Assembly: GCA_029964075.1 (NCBI GenBank)
Contig: CM057149.1
Coordinates: 10,240,465-10,304,464 of the forward strand
DNA: 64,000 nt
Origin: Patiria pectinifera
Taxonomy: Eukaryota > Echinodermata > Asteroidea > Valvatida > Asterinidae
Direction: 5' to 3'
Position 1 is the first letter of the stretch; each line of letters begins with the position of its first letter. The position numbers and the translations under genes were made by a program. Under the pieces are notes generated by a model, which was not told where the DNA came from, made no database searches, and was given only the letters and a program-made list of their open reading frames with translations. Positions 1 through 12,200 of this stretch are shown piece after piece.

Positions 1-3000
1 ACAAAAAGTCTGGAAATATCGCTGAAAGAAAAGTCACAAAATTGGAGCATTTTAAGTGTTTATTTCGTTCAAAAAAAACACATTCTGGCTCGGTCCATTA
101 ACAGCGGCCATCCCTTAACCCGGTCATTATCACGCAGTGAAGACTGGGTCCTCACACTGTTATTCCCTAATTATAAATCTTGGAAGAATGGTCGTGTTTG
201 TCTTCAGGAAAAGGACTGCATGTAGTTTTAAGAGAAACAAAAACCTGACGAATAAGGGAAAAATAATGAAAAGCATACATAACTGTTTTAAATAATATTT
301 TTAAGGAAGAACTATTTGTCCTAAGTATATGCACATACATGTAGCTAACTAGAGGAATATTATTTACATTGGATATTACTCGTCCTACAACATGTACATA
401 TTGCTTGACTATTTTACATTACTCATCAGCACACAACATTAGACCGTAGAAACTCTCTTGACCTCATTTTATTTTCCTCTTGTGTTAGTATAAACACACT
501 CATTTTCTGGCCGTCTACATTGATGCAGTGAATCTGGTTTGAGGTAGCCACTCCTGAGGGAGAAAGACAAGATCTCGTTACGCCTAATGTAAACCTCCGT
601 CTAAGTAATGGGAAGACAGCACAGCCTAATCTCTGTAGAATTGGCCTGCTGAAGAGCTCAGCATTCTGATTTGGTCTTCTTGGTTCATTGTTGGTTTGCT
701 TGACATTAAAGGGAGTCAGTTGGGATCATTGCCAAATACTTGTCATTGGATCAAAGACGATTCAAGAGGATTCTTGGAAAATGAGACTGTTGTTTGAAAT
801 TCCTCTTATATAAATGAAACATAACTGTGGTGTGTGGAGAAATAAATTGCTAGCATTGTCATGTTTCTTGAGACAATTTGTGAAAGTAATTCCATTTTTA
901 CTTTTATTTGCCTTGGAATCTCAAGATTTTCATGATTTCTTTTGTTGTGATACTCTTTCAGTTCTGCTCTTCAGCAGCAGTCAAACCTCACATGTCACAC
1001 TGATATATATTCTCCATATTCTCTCCTAATGTACCTTGTATCTGTAGAATCACACTACAGCAGTTTGGTGAATTGACGGCCGTAGACAACAGCCTACTCG
1101 CTTGGTTTGATGCTCTAGGGACGGTCTTCTAGTCACCTTACCCTGCATGTATATTGAAGGTAAGATATTCCTTACAATATGGTGAGTTATTCATACCGTG
1201 TGCAAGATTGATGCCTTCGTTGGTGTGATGTCATTTTTTTTGGTGCCTAGATGAGGAGTCGGGAGGGTTAGGGTGTTTCTTAATGTCACTAGATCAAACC
1301 TGTTGGGAACACGTCTCCTAGTTTGGAGAATGAGAGAGAAATTGTGGATGCTGTTTGTAGCATAATTTGTCCTTAAGTTGTCCATTTGTTATCGGTCTCC
1401 TGATTTTCAGCTGTGTGATTCATCGTTTGTACACATTTCTTTGTCTGAAGTGTTGGGGAAGGTGAAGGGAATACTGGAGCCATTTTGGGTTTTTTTCTTC
1501 TAAATGAAACAACTGGCTGAGCAGTGTGTGTGGGTAAAAGGACTTTGAGACATTGATAGGAAGCCATGCAACATAGTGTTTGACATACTCCAAGTTAAGA
1601 TGGTAGAGCACAACAAGTGCAGACCTGTTGTGCCATTGTGTTGCACAAGTACTTTTTCTTCTCTTACACGTTGCAACAACAGCCAGTGAACAAAGTGTGC
1701 TTAATTCACTAATACGTACGAGGTCTTATTGAGGTCACTAAACAAATTAATAACCTTTTAAGTATGGAAGTAAGAAAGAAATGAGTTTATTTGAAGATTA
1801 TTGGCGAGGAAAGGGTGTCCCTACTTTCTCTTAATTTTCTTCCACCTGCTCCAATTTGTTTATTGCTTTATCATTACATGTGCAATCTCTCTCTAGAGGT
1901 TGCATTTAGGACTACAGTCTGTGTAATTGAAGAATTCCAATTCCAGTTGTCACTGCTTCGGCCTGAAGATACATTGTACATGCACATTGTACATACAGTA
2001 GGACAAGGTCCCCAAGGATTCGCAATGGCAATTTCTAATTTTTTTTGCAGCGCTGCATAATACGTACTGTATTTTTCTTTTCTTTAAAAGCAAATGTACA
2101 TGCACACACTTGATGTACAGAATAATTTGTTGTACTTAACCAATTCTCTATATTTCCTTGGTTTTTCTGGCAAGACCTTGGATAGCTTAGTGTTCTTTAT
2201 ACTTAATGGTTCATTTTCTGTTAAACATCTTGGCAAAAAAAACATTCACAGTCCTTAATTTGGATAACTCAGAAACAAAGCCGTATCTTCAGGAACACAA
2301 CATCATTTTTTCCCTGATGAAATGAACAGCTGCCTTAACGTGCTTAATTGATGTCCTCACCTGTACATGTCAGTCTGTTAAGAGATGCAGTCCCTGTATC
2401 TGAATCATGAGGGAGTCGTTCATATAATCTGTCTCTGCTCTGTCTATAAACTATCTTGATGATGAGACCTAGCCCACCAAACCCAATTAAGGCCTGATCA
2501 CATGGCTACAGCTGGCAGTCACATACGTGTCTATGGGAAATGAGTGGATAATAGTGGTTTCCAAATGCCACATATTTTACTGGCCATAGCCAAGTTATTC
2601 CGATGTGGCGTTAGTCTGAATTAGATCTCATAAGGCTGTGTGGGGATGAGACGATAGTCACACAGGCAGAGACAAACTGATCAAATTTAATGTCTCTCAG
2701 TGGAGTTACATAAATAGTGATAGGACAAACTAGCTACCCCCTACATAGGACATGTACATGACGTACTATACATTGTCAAAACGGAGATGTGTATGTGAAT
2801 AGGTTTATTCAACAACATTACAGGATGAACATTTTGTTTATGAAGTCCTAAAGGAATAAATATGAGAAAATCAAAAGAAAAGAATTTTGTTGTATGTTGA
2901 ACATATATGTACTTCTTTATTTGTATATTTATCCAGCCCCCTTTTCAAACATGAATCATATTTATTGCTACATACGATGTGGTGAATTTAAAATCCAAAA

Positions 3001-6000
3001 AGAAATTTCTGTAAAAATGTGCTCTGTGTGGATTTTTTTTAAAAAGGAGAAAACATTATATTTTTCAACTTCAAAAAGGTTTAAAAAAAATTAAAAAAAA
3101 TTATAACAAACAATGGAAATAAAATGAAAGGAAAACAAACATAAAGTCTTAAAAATGCCCTCCAGTGGCAAGTGCATAGCTAACTGTGATAATCAAATGA
3201 ATGAACATAGGTAATGAATAAATAAAGTCAAGGACTTAGGTGCAGACTGCAGAACGGAAAATAGACTCTGGTAATCCTGGTAATCAAGACGCGTAACGGC
3301 TAAACACAGTTGAGAAGACACAAACACATTGAGTTGTACAGGGCTCTGCATATCAGGATGGGCATGCTACATGTATACATTATGTTGCCGATGACATCAC
3401 GGCCAGCAAGGGGTATTTTGGGTAGGTGGGGGGGGGGGGAACAAGGAATGTTTTGAGAACTGCTTTAGGTGTTGATAAATTACTGCAACACAAAATCCTA
3501 TAAACTCATATTTTCTCATGTACTGGTAGTCATCATTGTTTCAGTAACATTGTAGATTTTTTTTCCCATTTCTAACCACGAGTGTTCCTCCCCGGGCAAT
3601 GCATGTTGTCAGCCGTAATTTGGATATGACCATACACTCCTTTAAATGAATGTCCATGTTTATACTTAGGGCCTATAGCTACGGTAATAATGGGAGTTTC
3701 TGATGTTCTACCGTCCTCAATTGCAGACTTTTCCCGTGGCATTTGTCTGTATGTGTTTGTCCTTGTGTGGTTGACTGGGCTTTGGCTTCATCCATTATTG
3801 ACCACATTTTCCCTTTAGCTTTTCATGATACCGCAGCCAGCTGTGTCTAGTCAGTGTGTCACCAGATATGACAGCATACAATAGATTAGCAATATTAGGG
3901 TTATCACATGTGCCTCAGTTGGCACAATTAATGTGACAGAGTAACGTGGATCACAGTCTGTGTTGAAAAATATGGAATACCGGTTTATACGTGTAATTGA
4001 TTCAAATTTAATGAAAGTGACAAATCCTTATGTGTATAATTAGTGGTAAGGGATACATCAGATTCCAGATAATGCATTGATAAATTCCTAAAGCGAGCAG
4101 TTTTATTTTGGGGATTTTTAGAAAGTGGCTATATAAAGCTTATGTCATGTACAAATGTAGTTGCATGTTCTGTATTTTTTTTTTTTTACTGTTTAGCGTT
4201 AATCTCTAATACATGTACCGGTAATTATCGCTTTCCAGTTTATTTTTTTTAACTTGAGGCTTGAAGTAAACTTTTTTTCACTCCGTGCGGGTAACACTTT
4301 TTCTTGTATCAAACAAATGAAATGCTTTACATGTTGTAAGCATATCCTTCGTAATTTTAACTCATTTCAAGCTTTGACTCAAGAGTTTAATTAACACAGA
4401 ATATGTTATTCGTAATGCATGGCTGTGACTACCTGTGTATACCGGGGCTAGTTAGTCAATTTGGTTTAATCATGGTGCTGTATAGATACATAGTTTGACT
4501 AACATGCCATGTAATCATTTTCACATCAGAAGTTACCGGTGCATGCATGTGCACCTATGCCAGTATGCCGACGGTACATGTATGGCTGTGACTATTATGG
4601 CAAACTGTTAACCAACCCTAACATGCTGTTAACCCGCTCTGTTTATGGCTATGACTTTGGCTAGCTATTCAGAGCAGCTTGACTAACTTCACTTTATTAA
4701 GTAACCATTTTACATGTAAGTGGCTCATTTATTTTCATGCATACACTGTATGGGTCATTCTACCAATTTGGGGTCCACCTTTTTTCTGTCCCTATTACCA
4801 GGTATATCAGACATCTGTGATTTCATCACTCTCCTTGATGCACTCCTTAATGCAGTCATTAACCCTAACCGCCCTGAATCCTTCAAAATCCTCTTTGCCA
4901 AAGTGGAAGAATTTGGAGGATTGAAGTTACATGGCAAAAGTGCGTTACTGATTTCGTAGGATGCACTTTGTCAAGGTCTTGAGCCAGACCTTGTGTTGTT
5001 TTTGCTCCGCCATGCACAAATATAGGCCTGGATTATGCTTGAAATCCTCCGTATTGCTCCAGGATGTCACTGGCCAAGCCTCAACATATTGACAGTCACT
5101 GCTGCAGGATTTTGCAGGATTCAGGCAGTGCATGGTCACCACTCCACGGACCATATTCAAGAAATAATGTGTTGCAACATCGCAGAAAATGGCTGCTTCT
5201 GGATTTGTCTATACTTTTCTACAGCTACCTGTACACGCGAAGCTTAATGCAAAGTTCTTTTTTTTTCTCAATTGTTCCATTTCATTTCATTAATCCATTG
5301 TTTATCATTTCATTATTTAAATTAACCTATTCAAATTCATAATTTTTACAATTGCTAATTTTGTTTGTTTTATTCACCAGGATTAATACCAGTCGCTAAG
5401 GACATGCATGCCGTTACCATGGAAAGTCTTCAAAAATGACATATTGAACTAATATGACAAATCGACAATATGTAATCTTTTATTAATATTTGAATAAATA
5501 TTATGTGTATGTACGATTATTTTGAAATTGCATGCATTGATATCATTTTTTTTTCATAAAAATAAACGTAAGGTACCGGTACATTTACCGGTACATAGCA
5601 TGTAACTGTGAATACATCTACACATGTACCGGTTCATTGAATTTTTCGTGTTTTTATTTTAAGACTTCACCAATTCGAATAAGGCCACATAAAATGAAGA
5701 ACATTTAATGCGAGTCCACCATGCAAACGTCTGAAATATTTTTGAACGTCTGATACTTTAAGAAGAACAGTTATTTGTTAGCTGTTAGCCACGTACCTGC
5801 ATAGTGTACATATATGTTCAAGCATGTTGTGCTTTATAGTCTAGGTGATATTTCCAAAAAAGGGCCCATTAGGGCAAGAAGAGACATTTTTAAGTAGAAT
5901 CACCAAAATAAACCTAAAAAAAAATACAATAATAACAAATATACCCAAATATGGGAACAAATATATTACAAGACAGGTATTGAAGATTTATGCAAATTAG

Positions 6001-6657
6001 GTATATTTCCACTAAAAATCCAGCTTGGTTACCATCATTTTCGGATTCAGCATCCCGAAATTAGGTAAAATAGCTACATGTATGTTACCAACTTCTAATC
6101 GAAAATGCCTCTTCATGTAACAATTTTTGAAATATCGCCTAGTCTTTTACAGACGATCACTCGCCAGGCCCCCTTCAATGGAGAAACCATTGTGCACACT
6201 ATTGTACAAAGCAACAGCCCATGATGGATTATCTGAACAATTGTTAGCACAATGCTTGTGCCATTGAACAGGGCCTTTGTGCTAGGATTGTTAGCGTGCC
6301 TGGATATGCAAAACACAAAGCAATTAAGGTCTCTTTGTCTCTTCCTTGTTATAATGATAAGGTTCAAGGTACTCAGCGATAACAATTTAATCAATAAAAC
6401 TAATGCAGGTGGGGAAGAAAAATTAACAGTTGTATATTATAATGCTTTTGTTGTAATTAATTTGTATGCAAACATTTGAATGTTCTTTTACTGAACAGTA
6501 GCACATTGTACTACTGATACTGTGCAATATAAAAATCCCCCCCCCCTTTTTAAAGAAACTTGATGCAAATAAACGTAGCCATTTTATATTGTTATTGTGG
6601 ACTGCCAATGATGATGCCCTTTGGCACACATTGCAGTCTTCAGTTACATAATTGTGA
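1..6657. other. Noncoding AT-rich flank, no gene recognised
   Basis: I see no gene here. The open frames are short (under 95 codons), overlap on both strands and match no family I know. The stretch holds poly-A/poly-T runs, a poly-G run near 3429, and several copies of the words TACCGGTAC and ACATGTAC (for example near 4216, 5571 and 5625). A dispersed repeat fragment at about 4752-4870 matches the element at 9057. The region is upstream of the synapsin coding start and could be intergenic or part of an upstream 5' UTR intron. Confidence 0.6.
4752..4870 (+). repeat. Fragment of a dispersed TIR element (same family as 9057-9482)
   Basis: It begins GGGTCATTCTACCAATTTGG and continues through an ACATCTGTGATTTCATCAC segment into CTTAATGCAGTCAT. 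The same order of words appears at 9057-9115 and 9305-9345, where a SINE interrupts it. The right-hand terminal inverted repeat (TAGAATGACCC) is not seen nearby, so this copy is truncated or decayed. Confidence 0.5.
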
Positions 6658-6665
6658 GTGTGGGA

Positions 6666-6805
6666 CAGGTGCGTAGCCAGGGTTCTCATCCTAGGGGGCG
6701 TGGGGGGGGGGGCGCCCAAAAAAATCATCTGTGCTGAAAGGTAGAAGGTTTTTTCACCGGACCCCAGACCTCCGTAAGATACGCCCGCCCGTAGCTACGC
6801 TGCTG
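6666..6805. mobile_element. Short hAT-like non-autonomous element (MITE), 140 bp
   Basis: The element starts CAGGTGCGTAGCCAGGG and ends CCCGTAGCTACGCTGCTG, which are imperfect inverted repeats of each other. It is flanked by the identical 8-bp word GTGTGGGA at 6658-6665 and 6806-6813. An 8-bp target duplication and termini opening with CAG are hallmarks of the hAT superfamily. The inside has a poly-G run and no coding capacity. Assignment to hAT is inferred from termini and duplication length only. Confidence 0.75.
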
Positions 6806-6813
6806 GTGTGGGA

Positions 6814-9056
6814 GGGGATAGGTGGATTTTGGAGGGGGACAGGTGGATGTTAGAGGGTATGTTGGGGTGTGCTATGGGAAGGAAGACGGTTGGCCTGCAG
6901 CATCATATCCCCCCCCCTGGAAATTATCCTTCAAATGGCCAGTTAAGAATAAGAGCGTGTTAAAGTTATTGAGTGTGTGTGTCAGTATCAACATACACAG
7001 TAATTCAATTTTAACTTCTTTTCTAATAAATACAAATGATTTAAGATATGTACCTCTTCCTTGGATCAGTGTATTTTGTCCTTGTTGGCTTGTTTTATAG
7101 TAAGTGACCAGAAGCCAGAGGCCTATGTATACATGTACATGTGCGGTGTGATGGCGCTTACTGCTTACATGGGCAGTAACTTCAAAACTTGACTGCAGAT
7201 GGAATGGGTCACACAACAATGAACACAACATGGGGAATCAAGGCAAAGATATGATTGTTTCAGTAGTGGAGTCGTGGTGCAACTTTTTAAAATTTATTTA
7301 TTTATTTATTGCAACCATTCCTCGCACATTCAAGACTGGTTGGACATGCAAAGATAAAAGGAGATATAAAGGCCGTAATTTACAAAAGGGCTAAAAGACG
7401 ATTTCAAACATCTAAACAAAAATATAAGAATTAGGATTATTATCAGGATAATTAAAATAAGTAATGTTGATGGGTACACATCCATAAAGTTAAAAAACAA
7501 ATCGAGTAAAATGATAATGAAAAATTACTGGCGATTATACAAACACCAAGGTGTAAAGCTGTTTTTATATCTGTTGGTTTGGCATTGTGGACGCATCTCT
7601 TTACGGTTCCTTAGTGCATACCTCAAATTGTCTTTGAAGTTCTTCATTGATGACTATACCCACTGTATGTACCGGTACATGTATGTATTTCCTTCTCTGA
7701 CCCTTTAGATTTGATGCAAAACCAAGTTGAAAATGTTTTTTTTCATGACCACTTTGCCTTTCATTATTTTGTGTATTCTACATGGGTCATTAATGGAACA
7801 GTCAGTTTTTCTTAGAACGATTCCAGAACTCGGATACGGTGCATTGTGCAGACTGATTACATTTCAAAGTGCATACAAAAATACTGTTCTGAAGTATAAT
7901 AGAAGGTTACATCAATATATTTTCAGCAGTTCATAATAAATAACCTTGGGGATATTCACACCCTCTTTCCTGCCGATATATTGAGCTGCAGCTGAATCTT
8001 AACACATTAAATTACATTTGGAAAGTGACCCATGATTCCATATACTCACAAGCCAAGCAGTACCCACTTGTGAAAAAATCTTAGCCTCATCAGTCTGGGA
8101 TACAGTTTCAATGAGTCACCGGTACCCGGTCATCGATCGGTAACACGTTCACACCTGGCTTTAGGTCTGCTTCAAAGGATGCAAAGAACTAAGGGGAAGT
8201 CAGACTCAGAGTACATAAGGTGTCTGCTGCATTTCTCAGACAACTCGGCATGTTATCACAATGACAGTGGAAGATTTCAAATCACTTTTCTGTTTTTGGT
8301 CTATAATAAATTGAAAAGTTCCAAATTTCAGTCCACAACAATAAGTGTAATTTCTAAAAAAAAAAACCACCAAGAATATGCAGTTTCATTGGATTAGGAT
8401 AAGCAGAGAACGTTGCACTTTCTGTATCTTTTTTTTTTCTTCAAAATAAACACTGAACTTGAAAGAATGTTAAGAAAAATAGTTTCTTACTGTACCGTAT
8501 TAAGCATCAGTTGTTTGTTTTCACTTCACTTAATAAATTGTTAACACTGCATTGTCTTGAACTTGCATACAAAAACCAATGAGTGTGTGCTCCCCTTCTT
8601 GATATTCCTCATCAGGGCACCTGTAAGATGCAGTGACAGGTGTCTATTTGAATACCAAACCCCCCACATCTGATCTAGATGCATCCATTGACAGCTTGCT
8701 TGAGTATGCATCTCCCATAGCTTGTAGCTTGATGTGGAACACACACAGGATACAATATCAGCCTTTGGCATGCATACGGTAGCTGGTGAATACTAAGGTG
8801 TGCAGTGTTTGCAGGCCTATGGCATTGATTAGTATACTTGGATAACTAGTATACTGAAGATACACCCTTTTATCTATGCTATCATTGCTGTTCTCTTTGC
8901 GAATGGAGAAATGAGCAGACCTTATGGCTTGGAGTGATACCCAGTACAGATGCAGAACAAGGAGCCAACGGTGTGAAGCTGCTGAGCAAACATGAACTTG
9001 CTCAGCCAAAGAATGTTACCAGCTACCAAAATGATGTCATACAATCTAATCTAATT
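6814..9056. other. Noncoding stretch, no gene recognised
   Basis: The frames here are short, and neither strand shows a recognisable domain. There is an AT-rich TTTATTTATTTATT run near 7290 followed by A-rich sequence, which could be a decayed retroposon tail. Copies of TACCGGTACATGTA lie near 7670, and a related word lies near 8120. Confidence 0.5.
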
Positions 9057-9482
9057 GGGTTATTCTATAATTTGGGTCCACTGTTTTTCCTGTACCTGTA
9101 CTTCTGACATCTATGAAGGGAGTTAGATTGGCACTGGCTACTGTCCTTGCCTTCCACTGTTGTGGCCTGGGTTCGATTCCTGTCGCTGCTGGTCCAATGC
9201 CGGGTTTTCAGTCCCTACCTGATTCCCTGATTCCCCTACCTGAACAATACCTAGAGCGCTTTCAAGGAATCCTTGGTTTCATTACCAGAAATAAATAAAT
9301 AAATGATTTTATTGCACTTCTTAATGCTGCAGTCATCCTCCAAGAATAATCGAATAGCAAACTAACCCCCCCCAAAAAAAGTGTTTGAAGGCATTCTTTA
9401 TCAACAGTAAATTGCAATGTGGCAAAGTAACAGAGACAGAAAAAATGTCATTCTTGGGACCCTAACTTTAATAGAATGACCC
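9057..9482. mobile_element. TIR element (MITE) interrupted by a SINE
   Basis: The left end is GGGTTATTCTATAAT and the right end is AATAGAATGACCC, whose reverse complement is GGGTCATTCTATT, so the two ends form inverted repeats. Removing 9113-9304 gives a unit of roughly 235 bp whose first part matches the copy at 4752. The target-site duplication is not clear, so the superfamily is open. It has no coding capacity. Confidence 0.55.
9113..9304 (+). mobile_element. SINE copy, family 1 (inside the TIR element)
   Basis: The copy contains a tRNA-type B box (GGGTTCGATTCC), then GGGTTTTCAGTCCCTACCTG, and ends AGGAATCCTTGGTTTCATTA with an AAATAAATAAATAAA tail. The same order of blocks recurs at about 20160-20450 and 22640-22905, all on the + strand. 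The insertion falls within the ACATCT-TGATTT stretch that is continuous in the relative at 4752, which defines it as younger than its host element. Confidence 0.65.
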
Positions 9483-11999
9483 GACTGTATTTGACTGTTT
9501 TTTGGTTGATTTTTGCTCAACACATGAACTTGTTAAGGAGTGCAAAGTACTTTTGTTCTTCCACCATTCCATGACGTTAGCCCCTAATGTATTGGCTATA
9601 GCAGGAATGCTTGCTGTTATTAGTAACAGTTTCTCACCTTTTGTTATTCAGTGAAAGAAATCAGGCATTAGTCAACAAGAAAAAAAAAATGTTGCAAAAA
9701 TAATGTAATGGTCAGAGATTTTTACATGTTGTGAAAGGTTCTTGCAATATTCAATGAAACCATGATCCTGTAGCATCGTAATGAGTTCAATCAGCCTGTA
9801 GAAATAATGCAAAATTGTAAATCGCTTTATTTACACATATGCCAATCAATTTAAATTAAAATTTTGAGAGGAAATGTCAAGCTCAACAAAAGCCCACTTG
9901 ACAATTGCTCCCCCTTCAAGTGTTCTATCTCATACACTTGAGATGCCAGGTAAGGAACGTCTGACTAGATTAATGGCAGATTGTGCATTGGTGCATGCAG
10001 GGACCAACTACAAAACTTCAGTTCATGAAAATTACATTAGACTGAGGGATGATTGTAAGGGATTGTATTCATGGGCAGTCAGAGCATTCCAAATGAATCA
10101 TTTACTGTTCCATTGATATTGACATAGGTTTAATTGCATTATACAAACACTTTTCGTTCAAGGATACTTGCAAATGGCAAAGCAAGTCTCCCACTTAATT
10201 GAAATTTGACTGTGGTGAAGCACGTTTTTATACTCTTCAGTTGTTAGAGTGAAGGATACCTTAGTGGAGCAGACAATATCAAATGGTGCAGGTAAATATA
10301 CATGTACTAGACAAGAATTTGAACAAAATACCGTACCTGTCTATATAGTATAGGCCCCTCCCAGTGAGCATAACTGCAACTCTCAAATGCCTGACTGCAT
10401 AGTCTAGTGAGTGCAGGCATTTCGGACGTTATTCATGAATGCATGTCGAATATCAATCATTGATGTGATTGGTCAAGACATTGTTGGGCGGGGCTTAGTG
10501 GAGCAGTCTATTTATAATTCACTAAGATGGCGTGTCTTGAAACATAGCATTCCAGAGCTTTTAACGGGGCGCCAGATATACATGTACCCAACATGTAAGT
10601 ATTTTATTCTCTCCCCCCCCCCCCTCACCTCCCCCTTCTACTCATCCCCCTAGGCCACGCTTCCCCCCTCCCCCATTGTTCCACATTCACAGGCCATTCA
10701 TACAGATAAAATGGTCTGTCAGAAGGGCAAATTGAAACACTCATGAACAATATCATTATTGACTCAGCTCTTGTAGGCCTATAATTTCTCTTGGACGTGG
10801 CTTGAATTTTGACACATTTGAACACACGGTGAGTGATAGTGCTAAACACCTTCCAATTAACTGTAAACCTATACCATTCATGTAGAATCAAATGTCCATA
10901 TTTGATAGCAAATGACCAGTTTGTTTCTTTAATACTGGCTGGGAGCCTTTGAACATGAACCCTCCATTAAATTGAACTTTCCCATTTACACGTACACATG
11001 TAAGCCATAGATACTCCCCTAAGTGTAAGATTGCTGTCCTAGATTATCAGATGACAATGATGGATAAAAGTGTGAAGTAGAATCTGAATGCCATGGGTTA
11101 GAAGTATTGAGTTTGGCTATTACTGTGATGTGTGAACAGGTGAAAGAAGTCGAGCAGAATATGCTGGAGTCAAGTGCTTATCCTGCAGGCATTAAACACT
11201 TATTACTCAGTGCACAGCTTATTACCAATAATGTGTCGATTCCTGAGGGGAAAACAGTGTGTGTTGCTGACACCACTTTCCTTTTACAGGCCCACAGTTT
11301 TATGTAAAATGTAAGCAATCTTTCAGTTATCATTTTGAGGTTTTATGAACTTTTAAGATTCAAAAGAGACCAGAATATTTGAATTGATGAGCGGACTTAT
11401 GTCTACTTTTTTCCATACAGGTACATTGTACACCTCTTACAATGCTGTCAATATGTACCATAATGACTCTGTGACACTCCAGTATATAAACAAAGCTGTT
11501 TTACTGTAGGGGATTTCCCTGCCTGATGAATAAAAACTACCAGCTTAACATTCTGCTGCTTAATAATGATTGACAGGAATGACCAACATTGGTTGTGCTT
11601 TGCATCTGACTATGTACTATCAGTATCATAGAGATTCACTTCAACCTTCCTCCTGATAAAAGAAGACGATATATTTTTTTGGATAAAAAAAAAATGATTT
11701 TGCTGTTATTTATTTTTATGAAATGTTTCTAACAAGTAACAAATAATTTTTGAAAAAAATGGATTTGTTTGTAAACCCAAATTTCAATAGCATATCATTT
11801 TGCTTCTAGTTTTTAAGATGTCCTTAAGTTAAACTTCCATATTAGAACCACCTCATTTGTTACAGATAGATTGAAAAATATCATTATTGAAGTTGAACTT
11901 AATCAGGAAATGAATTTTTGAGTATTTGGCACCTGTGTATCACCTGATTAATTACCTGACCTATTTAATAATGAGAACCAAAATCATTCATGCCCCAGG

Positions 12000-12200
12000 T
12001 ACATGAATCTAGCCCCACCGCCTATTGGCTGGTGTAGCGGTAGGTTTACCCACCCCTTGGTTTATTGGATGACTAAGCAACGTACGCCTCAGAGTTGCCT
12101 CCGAGAGGCAACTGATGAAAAGAGCATTAAGAGAAGCAAGACGGTATAGGACTAGCGTTGAACGTATTGATTCACTAATTACAATGTAGCTACGTAGGAT
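12000..12200. promoter_or_regulatory. Candidate promoter-like or enhancer-like patch
   Basis: This short stretch is clearly more GC-rich than its surroundings. It has two ATTGG boxes (CCTATTGGCTGG and TTTATTGGATG, inverted CCAAT type) 47-48 bp apart, a perfect hairpin and several CpGs. About 12 kb downstream is the synapsin coding start, so an upstream promoter or enhancer of that gene is possible. This is a composition and motif argument only. Confidence 0.2.
12094..12112. repeat. Perfect 8-bp stem hairpin
   Basis: GTTGCCTC at 12094-12101 is followed by the 3-base loop CGA and then by GAGGCAAC at 12105-12112, its exact reverse complement. No poly-T or other terminator signature follows. Its role is unknown. 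Confidence 0.6.

Noticed and set aside
6822-7231. Frames of 92 and 119 codons on opposite strands
   Set aside because: Low-complexity and overlapping on both strands, with no family match; treated as noncoding.
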